From contig MPUH01000202.1 in NCBI GenBank assembly GCA_001970955.1, forward strand, positions 1 through 64,000: 64,000 bases of DNA, written 5' to 3'. The stretch is from Stentor coeruleus (Eukaryota; Ciliophora; Heterotrichea; Heterotrichida; Stentoridae). Shown piece by piece: positions 28,315 to 40,702 of this stretch; within the stretch, counting starts at the first letter, position 1; each line of letters starts with the position of its first letter. The notes beneath the pieces were generated by a model, which made no database searches, had not been told where the DNA came from, and worked only from the letters and a program-made list of their open reading frames with translations. The position numbers were made by a program, and so were the translations under genes.

Positions 28315-31300
28315 CTATTTCTTTTTCTTCTTAAACATATTCTTGAACAAATTCTTCTTTTCCTGACCGCCTTTATATCCGCGTTTCTCTAATAACGCCT
28401 CTTGATATTCCTTATTAATACTCAAAATATCCAACATAACCTTAATATTTTTCTCAGCTTCAGCACTTTGTATAGGTAAAGTTTCTAAAACCGTTAATAA
28501 AATTCCTCTGATTTGTTCAGAACTCCCTTCAACTCTACCACTAAACTGTCCACTTCTATTTTCACTCTTAAAATGCAATAATTGTTGATTTAATAACATT
28601 ATCATATTTTCTAATTCCATATTTTCTTCTTCTAAACTCTTCATTTTCTTAAAAATATCATTCGCTTCTTCTGCTGTAACTTGAACTGAACATTCTGATT
28701 TATTATCAGAATAAGTTTCTAATGGGGTTAAACTTGATATTGGAGCTGAGACAACTTCCTCTTCAAAGCCGAATGGAATGGGTAAAGTTTTTTTAGTTGG
28801 GGTATAAAATTTTATAAGTTTTTCAATAATTTCTATAAAAGAGTCAGATTTTAGGTCTTCAGGATATGAAAGAGATTTTATTGAGTTTAATTCTTTAAGT
28901 TGTTCATTTAAAATATCTAGTTTTTGCTCAAGTTGTTCTTCATAGGGAATAGGTATTTCAAGTGAGGGATTTATTTCTTTAAGGAAGTACTTTTCATACC
29001 AATTGTATTCTGGAGTTTGGCTTTTTATATAAACCAAACACCAGGTTTTACTATCATATTTAATAACTTTGCATACAACAAAATCCATTAAAACTAGTTC
29101 TTTTTTATCATGTTCATCATATGATAATTCAATTTCCCTTGCAGATAAATCCCCATCATTTTTTTTTCTTAAACTTTTTTCAGTTTCTAATATTTTATGT
29201 TTTTCTTCTTCAAGCATTTTGATATTATTTTCTAGTTTTGATATGTTTATTACAGTTAATGAAAGTTTATATTCAATTTCTTTTTTTTCTTTATTTGAGT
29301 TTTCTAAAGATTTTGAAAGTTCTTCGATTGTTAGTTGAGAGGATTTTATGTTTTGTTTGAAGTCTTCTATGCAGATTTTAAGGTTTTTTACTTCAAGTTG
29401 AAGTTCAAGTTCTGATTTTTCTAAGTTGCTGATAATTATTATCAACTTTTTGTTTTCTTTTTCTATATAGTCTTTATGGTTAGAGATTTCTGAGTATTGT
29501 TTTTCCAGGTTTTCAAATTCAGATTTCAATGTTTCGTAAAGTTTATCTTTTTTAGTAATTTGCTTATTGACCTTTAAAAGCTCATCATCCTTCTTATTAA
29601 TATCCTCTTTAATATCCCTAATTTTATCTGTAAGTTCTTGAATCTTCGCTTCACTTTTCTGCGTAATCTGGTTTTTTTCTATAACAAGACCATTAATTTT
29701 TTCATCATTTCTTTCTTGCCTATCTTTCATAGCCATTTCAAGTTCAGTAATTTGTCTTGTATAAGATTCAGAAAGTCCTTCAATACTTAATTCTTTGTTT
29801 TCTTTTTCATCATTTAATGCCCTTTCTAAATTTTTCTTATATGATTTCAACTCTAAAATTTCCCTTCTCAACTCTTCTTCAAGCTTATCTTTCTCAGTAT
29901 GTAATTCATTAAGATTTTCTTTTAAATTATTGACTGTAGCTTTTAATTTAGTATCAGAAGACTCATAAGATTTCACCTTAAGTTCTAATGTTTGCTTTGA
30001 GGTTTCATTTATATGATTTTCTTCATGTACTTCATCTAATTTCCTGTTTAAATTATTGATTGCTATGTCTTTATTTGCTAACCTGTATAGAAATTACATG
30101 CTATTTTTTTCTTCAATTAGTTTGTTAAGCTGGTCTATATGTTTCCGAAGTGATTTAGTTCCTCCTTCTGCGTTTTCAGTATCTTCTTTATGTTCGAGAT
30201 TAAGTTTTTGTAGTTCGGTTTCTATTTGATTGATTTCATCGATTTTTTCAGTTAGTTTCTGTTTGAGGTCTTGAATTTCTGCGTTTTTGTCCTTGAGTTC
30301 TTTAGTCCGAAGATCGTTTATACGTGATATTTCCTCAGTGTAGGCTTTGAGTTGGAATTGCAAGGTTTGTGTTTCCTGAGCAGCAAGATTTGCTTGACTT
30401 TCAGATGCTTGTTTAGATTTTTCTATTGATGATTTTTCTAGTGAATACTTTTGTTCTATTTCAAGTAATTGATACTCTAAATCACTAATTTTTTTACCAA
30501 GCGATTCAACCACCCCTTTATTCTTCTCATCAATTTTAGCAATTTCTTGATCTTTCACCTTAATTTCCTCAACTAATTTTCCAATCTCCATCTTTAACCC
30601 ATTAACCTCATCCACATAATCCTCAATTTCCCCATTTTTAATCTCCAACTGCTTTTTCACAAACTCAAGTTCCCCATTAAGCATCTTCTTTTGATTCTCT
30701 GCATTATGCCTAGCTTTATCAGCATTTATCTTTTCATTATTAAAAGTAACTTCAATTTCTTGCATCTGATACTCAAGGTCGCCATTATGTTTAGTCAAAG
30801 TATCAATAAAATTTTTATTTTTTTCTAATATTCCTTTCCATTCTTCAATACTATATATAAAATACGTTTTCTCTTTCTGTTGTAACACATTTTCTAAATC
30901 TTTTATGTTATGTCTTAAATCTTTTAATTCCTGTTCCTGTTTTGATGTAATAAGTTTTTTTTCAAGTTCAAAATTGTTTTGTATTTCATTAAGTTTTTCT
31001 TGTAAAGATTTTATAATTTCTTCTTGTTTTGGATCTTGGTTTAAAATTATTTCAGGGTCTTGTTCATGATTTTTTATAATATCTTCAAGTTTTTTGATTT
31101 TCCCAGATAGTCTTAGGATTTCATCATGAAGTTCATTATTAGCTGCTTTTTCTGTTTCATAAAGTTCTTCTATATCGAGTTTTTGTTCTTCTATGGTTTG
31201 TAATTCTTTGATAAATTCATCTTGTTCTTCTATGCTGAGTAAAATTTACAATTCAGTTCTTTCTTTTATTATGATTTCAGCTTCAGCTAAACGGGATTCT

Positions 31301-34300
31301 AGGTTTTGGATTTTTAGATTGAAATCTTGGTTAGGGGTTGGGATACTGTTGAATTGGTCTTTGAGCTGAGAAATTTCGGTATTTAATTGAGAGATTTTGG
31401 ATTTTAAATTTGAAATGATTGAGTTTTTTTCGCTTTCACTTGCGACAAATCTGGTCTCGAGAGAGTTTCGGGATTGTTTTTCTGTTTCATATGCTGATTT
31501 TAGCTGCAGGTAATTTTCGCTAAGGTTTAGATGGACTTTTTTAATCTCATCGATTTCTTCTTGTTTGGTTCTCAGATATTCTTTTTGAGAGTTAAAAGCT
31601 CCATCTAGTGTTGCGAATTCCAGATCTTTGTCATCAATTTCTACTCGCAATATTTTTATCTGTTCCTCAAAACTTTTTATTAAATGATCAATATTAGGAT
31701 GCTTAGATGCTGCTTCTGAAAGGACTTTATTATGTTTTCTGGCAAGATTAATCCTATATATGAATTACTCTTCATCTTTTTTAGCTATTTCTTTTATTAA
31801 TGAAGCCATTTTCAGCTGGAATGAATTTTCTAAGCTTTTCACTTCACTTTCAGCTTTTTCTAAATCTTCTTCTTTCTTTTTGACTATATTTATTATATTT
31901 TTGTTTTCATTTTCCTTTTCTCTAGCTAAACCTTCTGCTTTTTCAGCCTCTTCTTTTAATGATTTAATACTTTCTTCATAACTTTTTCTAGATTCCTCAT
32001 ATGAGTCTGGTAAATTTTCTTCAAAAGCAAAACTTTTTCTGTCTTTTTTACAAACTTCATCTTCTAAGGTTTTAATAGTTTCTTGTGCTTTTTCTAGTTC
32101 AAAAGCATGAGATTTTATTATTTTATCTTGTTTTCGACATTGTTTTTTTAATTGTTTTATTTCTGAAATCTGACTATCTAATTGTGAATTTTTGTTTATA
32201 ATTTCTTCTTTTAATTCTTTTAATTGATCTAAAGCTATATGGAGTTCTTTATCTTTAAATTCGATTTTACTTTGATTTTCTAAAACATATTCGTCAAATT
32301 CTTTAATGTTTCCTTGAAACTCTAATATTTGATCAGTTAATAATGAAATTCTGATTAGAAATTACTCATCATCTTTTTGCTCAATGAATTCGGTAAGTTT
32401 TGTTATCTTGTCTTGCATTTGTAGTTTTTGATCCTTGTCTGTTGTATCTGAAGATAATTTTTGTAGTTGATTTGAAAGCTGGGATTTTTCTTGGAGTAAT
32501 GTTTCAATGTTATTTTGTAGTTTTGATATTTCTTTAGTTTGCTCAGATTGAAGGGTTTTATTAATTATTTCCTGTTCTTGAAGGGAATTTTCTAGCTGTT
32601 TGATGATCTTTTGATTGTTTTGTAGTTCAAGATTGTATTTTTCTATGAGATTGTTTTCGTTAGCTTTTGTTTCTTCATCTTTTTTTAATGCTGATTCTTG
32701 TAGTTTGTTTTGGAGGTTTTGGATTTGTGAAAATTTTTCTTTGATAATTTCATCCTTTTCTTTGATAATTTCATCCTTTTCTTTGATTATTTGATTTTTT
32801 CTTTGAAGTTCGCTTGTTAGGTTTTGTAGTTGGGAATTTTTTTCTTTGAGATCTTCTAATAAATTTTCTACTTGTTTATTCAGGTTTTCTAGTTGGGAAT
32901 TTTTTCCTTTGAGATCTTCTAATAAATCTTCTACTTCTTTATTTAGGTTTTCTAATTGGGAATTTTTTTCTTTGAGATCTTCTAATAAATCTTTTACCTG
33001 TTTATTCAGGTTTTCCAGTTGGGAATTTTTTTCTTTGAGATTTTCTAATAAATCTTCTACTTCTTTATCCTTTTCTTTTGTAGTCTGTTTTCTTTTTTGA
33101 GTTTTAATTATAAAGTTTTCTAATTGAATATTTTTTTCTTTTAAGTTTTCTGATAAGAGTTCAATATTTTTAGTTTTTTCTTCAATAGTTTCATCTTTAG
33201 TTTTGATTTCAACTAAAAATATTTCTAGTTCTTTAGTTTTTTCTTTGAGGCTTTCAGATAGGAATTCGATATTTTTAGNTTTAGTTTTTTCTTTGAGGCT
33301 TTCAGATAGGAATTCGATATTTTTAGTTTTTCCTTCAATAGTTTCATCTTTAACTTTGATTTCAGCTACAAATATTTCAAGTTCATTAGTTTTTTCTTTT
33401 AAGTTTTCAGATAGATATTCGATTTTTTTATTATTTTCTTCAATAATTTCATCTTTATTTTTAATTTCAGAAACAAATAATTCTATTTCCTTATTTTTTT
33501 CATCAGCTTCATTAGAAAAATATTCGATTTCTTCATTTTTTTCTCTTATATCCTCCTCATAATTTTTTACACGTTCAATAAACATTTTTATTTGTTTAGT
33601 TTTCTCTTCATTCTCTTCTAATAAATTTTCTATCTTCTGATTTTTCTCATCATTTTCCTTCATTTTAACTTGAATTTCTTCAGTGAGGTTTTCATTTTGC
33701 TTGGCTTTATCTTTAATTTTTATCAATAAATTATTAATTTCTTGATCTTTTTTCCTAATAACTTCCTCATTTATTTTGATTTCAGCCGAGAAATTCTCAA
33801 GTACTTTTATTTTTTCTTTAAGCTCTTCATATAAACCCTCAATTTTTTGATTTTGATTTTCAATATCTAAATCTTTACTTTGTATTTCTCCTGCAAAATC
33901 TTCTATTTCCATGATTTTATCTTTAACATCTTCAATTAACTCTTCTATCTCTTGATTTTTTTCTCCAATAATCCGCTCTTTATTCTTAATCTCACCCTCG
34001 TAATCTTTAATTTGCTTAGCTTTCCTATTAATCTCCTCTAATAAACCTTTAATTTCTTTATTTTGCTTTTCATCAACTTGTATTTTATTTTGTATATCAT
34101 TTGTCAAATCTTCAATTACCTTCTCTTTTTCTTCTATAATCTCTTTTTGACTAGCAATTTTCTCAATCTTTTCATTAATTTCTGATTTCATCATAAAAAT
34201 CTCTTTATGTGCTTCACTTATTTCATTATCTTTATCTTGTTCTTCTATATTTTTCCTTTGTATTTTATCTTTAAGTTTACCTATTTCAGATTGCTGGGTT

Positions 34301-37300
34301 TGTAAATCCATTTTTAATGCAAAAATTTGACTTTCTAATGTTTGAATCTGAGCTATGTAATTATTTTCTTTAGAAGCTAAAGCTTCAGAATTATTTATGT
34401 GATCTTTGTTTTTTGAATCATAAGCTTCTTTTATATCGTTGATTTTTTTATGTAGTTCTTGAATAGTGGTGTTGCTTTTAGTTTTTTCTTCTTCAAACAA
34501 AGATTGCATAGACTGAAGTTCTGCTTGCATTTGGGTTTTTTTATCTTTTTTCTTATTTTTAATGCTTTTAACAAGCTTTTCAAGTTGGTTTTTCTCATTT
34601 TGTGCAATTTCCAAAGATTCTTCAGTTTCTTGTAGATTTTTACTATAATACTCGATTTCTTTATTTTTTTTCCATATATCTTGTTTTATTTTATCTATTT
34701 CCAACCCCATTTCCTGGATTTTTTTCTCTTTTTCATTGTTTTTACTAGTAATTTCTTCAACCATCTCTTCCAAATCTTCATTTTCTTTATTTTTTTTGCA
34801 AATATCCTGTTTTAGTTTATCTATTTCCAACCCCATTTCCTGGATTTTTCTCTCTTTTTCATTGTTTTTACTAGTAATTTCTTCAACCATCTCTTCCAAA
34901 ACTTCATTTTCTTTATTTTTTTCTTCCAAATACTCCATATCCGCTCTAATCTCCTCAATCTCCTCAATCTTATCCTCCAATTCCTGAGCTATTTTCCCAT
35001 ACTCCCTCTTATATTCTTCGATTTCTGCATCTTTTTCCTGAAGTTGTTCCGTTATCTGTTCTATCTTCTCCTCCCCACTTTTATTTTCTGCAGTTTTATC
35101 CTTATAATCACTAAACTCATACGACATTTTCAAATACTCCTCTTCTTTTTCAATAATTTTCTTCTTTAAATCTTCATTTTCTATTGTAACCCTTCTAAGT
35201 TTTTCTTCAATCACATCATGTTTTTCTTCTAAATTTTGCAGTTTCACTTTTTGTTGTTTGATTTTCTCTTCATATTCTTTCAATAAAATCTCATCATTTT
35301 TTTTCTGTTTTTCAACACTTTCTAATTGTTTATTCAAACCTTCAGCGCTTTTAAGATTCCTTTCTACTTCTTGAGTTTTATCATATAACAAATCATTTAA
35401 AGTTTCAATTTTTTCATTAAGCTGAGAGATTTCTTTTTCAGCATAGTCTTTATCGAATTCAATATTTTGTAAGCTGTCAACATTTTTTTCTAGTTCANAA
35501 TTGTTTATTCAAACCTTCAGCGCTTTTAAGATTCCTTTCTACTTCTTGAGTTTTATCATATAGCAAATCATTTAAAGTTTCAATTTTTTCATTAAGTTGA
35601 GAGATTTCTTTTTCAGCATAGTCTTTATCGAATTCAATGTTTTGTAAGCTGTCAACATTTTTTTCTAGTTCATCATAAGCTTTTTCAAGACTTTTATAGT
35701 TTTCTTGTTCTTTTTTTATCCTTTTGTTTTGCTCTTCTATAACTTTTTTGTAGTGTACTTCAGATTTTATAAGTTTATCTTCTAGTTTGAGGATTTTAGT
35801 ATGATATTCATGGATTTTTTCTGAGTTTTCTCGATTTTTTTGATTTTCTTCTTTTAGTTCTTGCATTTCTAACTCAAGTAGCTGAAATGCTTCATTTAAG
35901 GTTTCATATTCAGTTGCTTTATTTTCTGCGATATCTTCAGCTTGTTTTGCAGTTGATTCAAGTACTTTTATATGATTTTCTAAGTTTTTATTAGTTAATA
36001 TTTGTTCGGCTAAGTCTTCATTTAATTTTTTAAGCTGTTTTTTGATTTCATCTAAAGTTGATTGTTTGTTTTTCTTTAATTCATCGAATTTTTCTTTTAA
36101 ATCATTTTGAGTGTCTTTATGCATTTTGGTTAGTTTTTCATTTTCTTTTTCTTTTTGTGTTAGTTTTTCTGAGTATTCTTTTATTAGTATAGCTTTTTGC
36201 ATTTCAAAATTGGGTCCCATATGAGAAATGTTATCTTGTAGTTCTTTTATTGTATTTTGTAAACTTTGTATGCTTTTATCTTTTTCGGATGATAGTTTTT
36301 TGTATTGGGTATTAAGGGTTTGTTCTGTTTCAAAAACTTTTTGTTGTAAGTCGAGAATATTTTGTTTGTATTGTTGGAGTTTTGAGTTTAGTTCAGATAT
36401 TAGTCTAGAGTTTTCTTTTTCTTGGGCTTTAAAATCATTTACAAGCTTAGCGTTTTCTTTATGCTCATGCGCTTTTAATTTATACTCGCTTGCAAGTTTA
36501 GCATTTTCTATGTTTTCCTGCTCTTTTGCCTTAAAGTCGTTTAAGAGCTGAATATTTTCTTTATATTCCCGCTCTTTTTCCTTAAAGTCGTTTAAGAGCT
36601 GAATATTTTCTTTATATTCCCGCTCTTTTTCCTTTAAGTCATTTAAAAGCTTAGCATTTTCTTTATATTCCACCTCTTTCGCCTTATATTCATTAACAAG
36701 CATAGCATTTACTTTAAATTCTTTTTCTTTAACTTTAATATCCTTAATCAGCCTCTCATTTTCATATTTTACTCCTTCTAATTCTTCGATTTTTTTATTT
36801 TTCCTATCAATTTCTACTTCTAACTTATGCAATTTATCATTAGCCTCATTCATATCATATTTTCCCATAATTTCTTCAAATTTTCTCATATTTTCTTCAT
36901 ATTTTTCTTTATATTCCCTAACTTTTTTTTCTAAGTTTTCTTTATCAAGACTTTCTTCCTGAATTTTGTTTTTAAGTTCCTCAATTTCAATCATCAATAT
37001 TTCATTGTCTGCTTGTAATTGTTTATTTTCTGTTTTATGATTAAATATTTCTTCATTAAGCACGTTTATTTTAATTTCATATGGATTTATAGCTTTTATT
37101 TGAGCTTCATCATGCTTTTGTTTTTGTTTTTTGATATCTTCTTCAAGTTTCTCGATAATTTTATTAAGTTTAGATATTTCTGTAATCTTTTGTAGGTCAG
37201 ATTGCTTTTCTAAGTTATCTTGTAAAGATTTTATTGTGATTTCTAAAGCGAGATTCTGGGTTTCTAAGGATTTTGCTTTGTTTTCTAAGATTTCTATGAT

Positions 37301-38995
37301 TTTTACTTTATCTAGTAAGGATTCTTGTTCTTTTTTCCCTACTTTCAAAATATCTTCGATTTTTTTTTCAGACTTTTTCAGTTTGTCTTCTAAGTCTTTT
37401 GTTCTTTTTATCATACGACTTTTTTCTTCATCATGTACTGAGGAAATATTATTTTTTTCATAGTCAAATAACGCTTTTTTTAGTTCTTCAATTTCACTTT
37501 GATATTTATCAATTTGTGTTTCTTCTTTTTTGATAATCTCTTCAAGTTTTTTCTTATCCCCTTCCAAATTCTCAATCCTTTCCTTCAAAGTTTCAATCCT
37601 CATATTCTCTTCTTTTCTATCAACCCTTCCCGCTCTTAGAATTTGCTTTTTCCCTTTAGTCAACCCCACAAAACCCGTTTTTCCTTCTTTTTCCACTTTA
37701 TCCTTACCTTGACTTATAATCACCTCATGATCTTTCTTAATTTTTTTCTCATAATCTTCAATTACACATTCTAATTCTCCTTTAACTCTATCAAACTCCT
37801 CACATTTTCCTTTAAGTTTCTTAGACACATTTTCATAATCATTATTCAACAAAAATATCTGTTCCTGAAGATCAAAGTTTTCTTTTTTCAACAAAAGTAG
37901 CTGATCTTTAAGTTTATTTTCACTATTAGGTGATGAATAAGGAGAATTTTTAAATGCAGAGTCTCTATCTTTTTGTGAAAAAAAACCATTAGATGTTTTC
38001 GCAGAACCTTGTTGAGCCCTTTCTCCAATAAGTATATTAAGTTGATCAATACTTTCTTGTAAACGTTGTTTTTCTAATTGATGCTCATCTTTGATTCTTT
38101 GTATTGCTTTTTCATATGTTGATGGGTATTGAGTAAATTTGTTTTTCCAATCTCTAAGAGAGTCTCGTTCTTGAATTACTTTCAAGAGCTTTTCTCTTTG
38201 ATCTTCTCCAGTATCATTTTTTTCATTTCTACTTTGATTCCTTGCATAATGCTCATGATCTCTATTTCTAAGCTCATGTCTATAAATACTCAATTGTTGT
38301 TCTTGGTTTTGTATTAAAGCAATTTTATTGTTTAATTCCATTTGCAAATCTTGTCCAAGCTCTCTCATTCTATTAAGCTCAGCTTTTAAAGAAAATATTT
38401 CATTACTTTCAGTTTTATTAACTTTTTCTTGTATTTGGTTTTTAAGTTTTAGTATCTGTTCTTCCATTTGGTCTAGAGTGTTTTTCAAATGTTTATTTTC
38501 TTGTGTCAAATCTTTTTCGCTTTGTTTGTTTTGAGTACAACTTGTCCAAAGTTCATGGTTTAAATTATTGAAAATTTCCCAAAGTTTAGCTTTTATCGTA
38601 GGCTCATCTTGTTTTTTGCATTGTTTTAGGAGATTAAAAACATCATTTTGTGCTTTTATTAGCACTTCAGAAACTTGGCTGTAATTTGAAAATTTTGGGG
38701 AGTTTTTACGACTGTCTTTTTCAAAATCTCTCCAAACAGGGGTTGTTATAGGAGTTATTATTGGGCTTGAGATAGGTTCATCGTTTTTTGATATAAGCAC
38801 TACATATAAATTACTTTGAACCTTATCATAAACATTTGCCAGCCTTGCATCTATTGCTGAAGCTCTTAAAGGCTCTTCTCTTTGTCTATCTTTAGACATA
38901 GCCCGTGGACGTAGTCTTGAGTAAGTTATTATTCTATTTGAATCCCCATGGTCTGGATCTTTAGATGAATTTCTTCTAGGATATAAACTTTCCAT
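28315..38995 (-). CDS. Giant coiled-coil protein, about 3,465 residues, golgin-like C-terminus
   Basis: The gene runs from ATG at 38995 (MESLYPRRNSSKDPDHGDSN) to the stop at 28315. Five exons are joined by four 15-nt introns. The frame also crosses two single-N joins (33279 and 35498) whose flanking repeats must be counted once. A basic, Ser/Arg-rich N-terminal 100 residues is followed by more than 3,000 residues of coiled coil with several internal tandem repeats. Near the end, at 28430-28560, the segment EQIRGILLTVLETLP...IKVMLDILSINKEYQ has the size and hydrophobic spacing of a GRIP/GRAB domain, which ties golgins to Arl or Arf GTPases on the Golgi; this is a pattern match by eye. The extreme C-terminus (NLFKNMFKKKKK) is basic. 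A golgin-like tether is the best guess; a centrosomal or ciliary rod is the alternative. The product name is otherwise unknown. Confidence 0.85.
30083..30097 (-). other. 15-nt intron 4 of the giant coiled-coil gene
   Basis: On the coding strand it reads GTAATTTCTATACAG. Removing it joins an AT|G codon and links two open frames that otherwise end in a stop at the splice donor. Phase 2. Confidence 0.93.
31235..31249 (-). other. 15-nt intron 3 of the giant coiled-coil gene
   Basis: On the coding strand it reads GTAAATTTTACTCAG. Removing it joins a TT|C codon and restores the coiled-coil frame. Phase 2. Confidence 0.93.
31754..31768 (-). other. 15-nt intron 2 of the giant coiled-coil gene
   Basis: On the coding strand it reads GTAATTCATATATAG. 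Removing it joins GA|G and links two open frames. Phase 2. Confidence 0.93.
32351..32365 (-). other. 15-nt intron 1 of the giant coiled-coil gene
   Basis: On the coding strand it reads GTAATTTCTAATCAG. The intron's own TAA gives the apparent stop. Removing it joins GA|A and the coiled coil continues. Phase 2. Confidence 0.93.
32738..32800 (-). repeat. Three tandem 7-residue units (EIIKEKD)
   Basis: A 21-nt unit encoding EIIKEKD is repeated about three times in the giant coiled coil. One unit is exactly one heptad. Confidence 0.85.
32815..33070 (-). repeat. Four tandem 21-residue (63-nt) units
   Basis: Units of the form KQVKDLLEDLKEKNSQLENLN repeat every 63 nt with few changes. 21 residues equals three heptads. 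Confidence 0.9.
33110..33480 (-). repeat. Tandem 35-residue (105-nt) units
   Basis: At least three units contain NIEFLSESLKEKTKELEIF followed by an EIKxKDETIE block. 35 residues equals five heptads. The N join at 33279 lies inside this array, so the true copy number is uncertain. Confidence 0.85.
33232..33326. repeat. 47-bp direct repeat around a single N (unmerged contig overlap)
   Basis: 33232-33278 recurs at 33280-33326. With the N the shift is 48 nt, so the frame stays open and 16 residues are duplicated. It lies within a genuine 105-nt repeat array, which may have caused the assembly break. Confidence 0.85.
34670..34925 (-). repeat. Two tandem 42-residue (126-nt) units
   Basis: A block containing LEEMVEEITSKNNEKE and KIQEMGLEIDK repeats after 126 nt, nearly unchanged at DNA level. 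42 residues equals six heptads. Confidence 0.9.
35324..35672. repeat. 174-bp direct repeat around a single N, with three mismatches
   Basis: 35324-35497 recurs at 35499-35672 with three single-base differences. The N is at 35498. The block encodes the same part of the giant coiled coil twice and shifts the frame. The mismatches suggest two haplotypes or poor contig ends that were not merged. Confidence 0.9.
36430..36790 (-). repeat. Tandem 17-residue (51-nt) units in the giant coiled coil
   Basis: Seven to eight units of the type ENIQLLNDFKEKEREYK follow each other; two neighbouring units are identical over 51 nt. 17 is not a multiple of seven, unlike the other arrays in this gene. Confidence 0.88.
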
Positions 38996-39716
38996 TTATA
39001 ATTATTGGAGTTTATATATAATTAGTTTTTTGAAAATGTGTTTGAAGAAAAGTGTAAGGAAAAGTGTATTTAAGAAATATTTAATCTTAGATTTATTGGA
39101 AATTTTTATATTGAGTTTGTGTGTAAAATTATGTTTTTTTGGTTTGTGATTGAGAAGTTATGGATGGTTTTAGTAAAGAAATTATTGATATAAAAAATAT
39201 GGGAATTATGAGGTTTATTTGGTATTAATACTTATTTTTCTGATTTTATTAAGATTTTTCTAATTAACTTAAAAAATTATAAGTTTTTTTAATCATTTTC
39301 TCTTTTATATCAAAATCTAAAACCTAATTTTATTCATCATTTATCANGAAGATTTTTCTAATTAACTTAAAAAATTATAAGTTTTTTTAATCATTTTCTC
39401 TTTTATATCAAAATCTAAAACCTAATTTTATTCATCATTTATTATTTATCAATCATAAATCATATTACATCTAATTTCATTCTCAATCCCATAAACCTTT
39501 TAATTTTACCACAAAAGCCAACTATTATAAAAAAAGTCTATTCCTAAATATATAAATTATTTATATACAATTCCTATTAATTNATTTATCAATCATAAAT
39601 CATATTACATCTAATTTCATTCTCAATCCCATAAACCTTTTAATTTTACCACAAAAGTCAACTATTATAAAAAAAGTCTATTCCTAAATATATAAATTAT
39701 TTATATACAATTCCTA
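38996..39716. other. Intergenic region containing two scaffold joins
   Basis: About 720 nt as written, but two N joins (39347, 39583) with repeated flanks mean the real spacer is some 240 nt shorter. AT-rich and non-coding. G-rich on the plus strand near the giant gene's start, then turning C-rich after about 39300. No motif recognised. Confidence 0.6.
39251..39442. repeat. 94-bp direct repeat around a single N (unmerged contig overlap)
   Basis: 39251-39344 recurs at 39349-39442 across the N at 39347, in non-coding sequence. Confidence 0.88.
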
Positions 39717-39722
39717 TTAATT
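39444..39722. repeat. 139-bp direct repeat around a single N (unmerged contig overlap)
   Basis: 39444-39582 recurs at 39584-39722 across the N at 39583 with one mismatch. The right copy reaches into the last codons of the LITAF-like gene, so that gene's stop is present in both copies. Confidence 0.88.
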
Positions 39723-40439
39723 CAGTACAAATTTACAGTTTCTACACCTATGCTGATACTCCTGATACCTATCCAAGCTTTCTAAATCCGAGCAAACATC
39801 AGTAACACTACTAATACAGCACATGACACGCCAAAACGGAAGTGTTGGCATTTTTATTGACACAATACTCGTTGTTTCAATATTGCAATTCTTACAAAAC
39901 ATATGCTGAGGGAGGATACCAAAGTCACCTTCTCTGCTTTTTTCATCCATATTTGTCACATTTTCATCAGGTTTTGTCACAGAGTTATCTTCATTAACCG
40001 AATCATCTAACTTATAAGCCTCATCTTCCAAACTTGATTTTTTGAATAAAGAATTATACGTTGAAGACTTTTGATCAGTAGTGGAAGCAAATATTGAGTA
40101 TTTTTGATTGAGAATTGACCCAGTAATAGGTTCTTCATTAGAGATTTTATAAGTTTTATAGCCTTTGGGGATTTTAAAGTCAGGCTTTTGATCAAAATCT
40201 CTTATTCCTGGGTTTGCATGGCTACAAGGACTTGAAGCAAAACTATCAAAAGTTAGAACTTTAAAAGGTCGTGAAGGCTGAATTGCAGATTTCGGAGAAA
40301 GGACTGAGCTTATATTGAAACTTGAGTACTTTGGTGTGGAATATTTTAATTGATCTCCAGTTAAAACTTGTTGGGTGTTAATTATAGATGAATTTTCTGA
40401 AGGTACTCTTTGCCCTCTTCCCGCGCTGGATGTTTTCAT
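39717..40439 (-). CDS. LITAF-like domain protein
   Basis: This encodes 240 residues from ATG at 40439. The first 170 residues are low-complexity, Ser/Thr/Asn-rich and probably disordered. Residues about 178-240 form a compact Cys domain: FCKNC, about 20 residues with a short hydrophobic part (LPFWRVMCCISSV), a spacer with DVCSDLESL, and a final HRCRNCKFVLN. The CxxC ... HxCxxC arrangement around a membrane-inserting centre is that of LITAF/SIMPLE domains, monotopic zinc proteins on late endosomes and lysosomes. The central hydrophobic part is shorter and more polar than usual, so another zinc ribbon is possible. The stop lies within a region duplicated by a scaffold join. Confidence 0.75.
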   Translation of the reverse strand: MKTSSAGRGQRVPSENSSIINTQQVLTGDQLKYSTPKYSSFNISSVLSPKSAIQPSRPFKVLTFDSFASSPCSHANPGIRDFDQKPDFKIPKGYKTYKISNEEPITGSILNQKYSIFASTTDQKSSTYNSLFKKSSLEDEAYKLDDSVNEDNSVTKPDENVTNMDEKSREGDFGILPQHMFCKNCNIETTSIVSIKMPTLPFWRVMCCISSVTDVCSDLESLDRYQEYQHRCRNCKFVLN

Positions 40440-40702
40440 TTATTAACTAGTTTAATTATTATTCAGTAAAGTGCTATTTTATCAAATACATAAAGTTAAA
40501 CTAATAAATATTACTTTGCTACAAATAAAATCCAAAAGTAACTAATTTTTATAACAAATATAATGATATTTAATTAACATCATCATAATTTAAAACTATA
40601 AACATCTACCTTCATTTAAATCTATAATATAATATTCCTTCAACATATCCTATTGTATAACTCTAAAAGTTTTATTCATTATTATATAAATATTTTTTTA
40701 CT

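Noticed and set aside
33232-33326. Treating the repeats beside N positions as real tandem duplications
   Set aside because: All seven sit exactly at an N, several break reading frames, and removing one copy always restores a continuous protein.
32846-33562. Ser/Phe-rich plus-strand frames across the giant coiled-coil gene
   Set aside because: They are reverse-strand reflections of the Lys/Glu repeats of the minus-strand gene.
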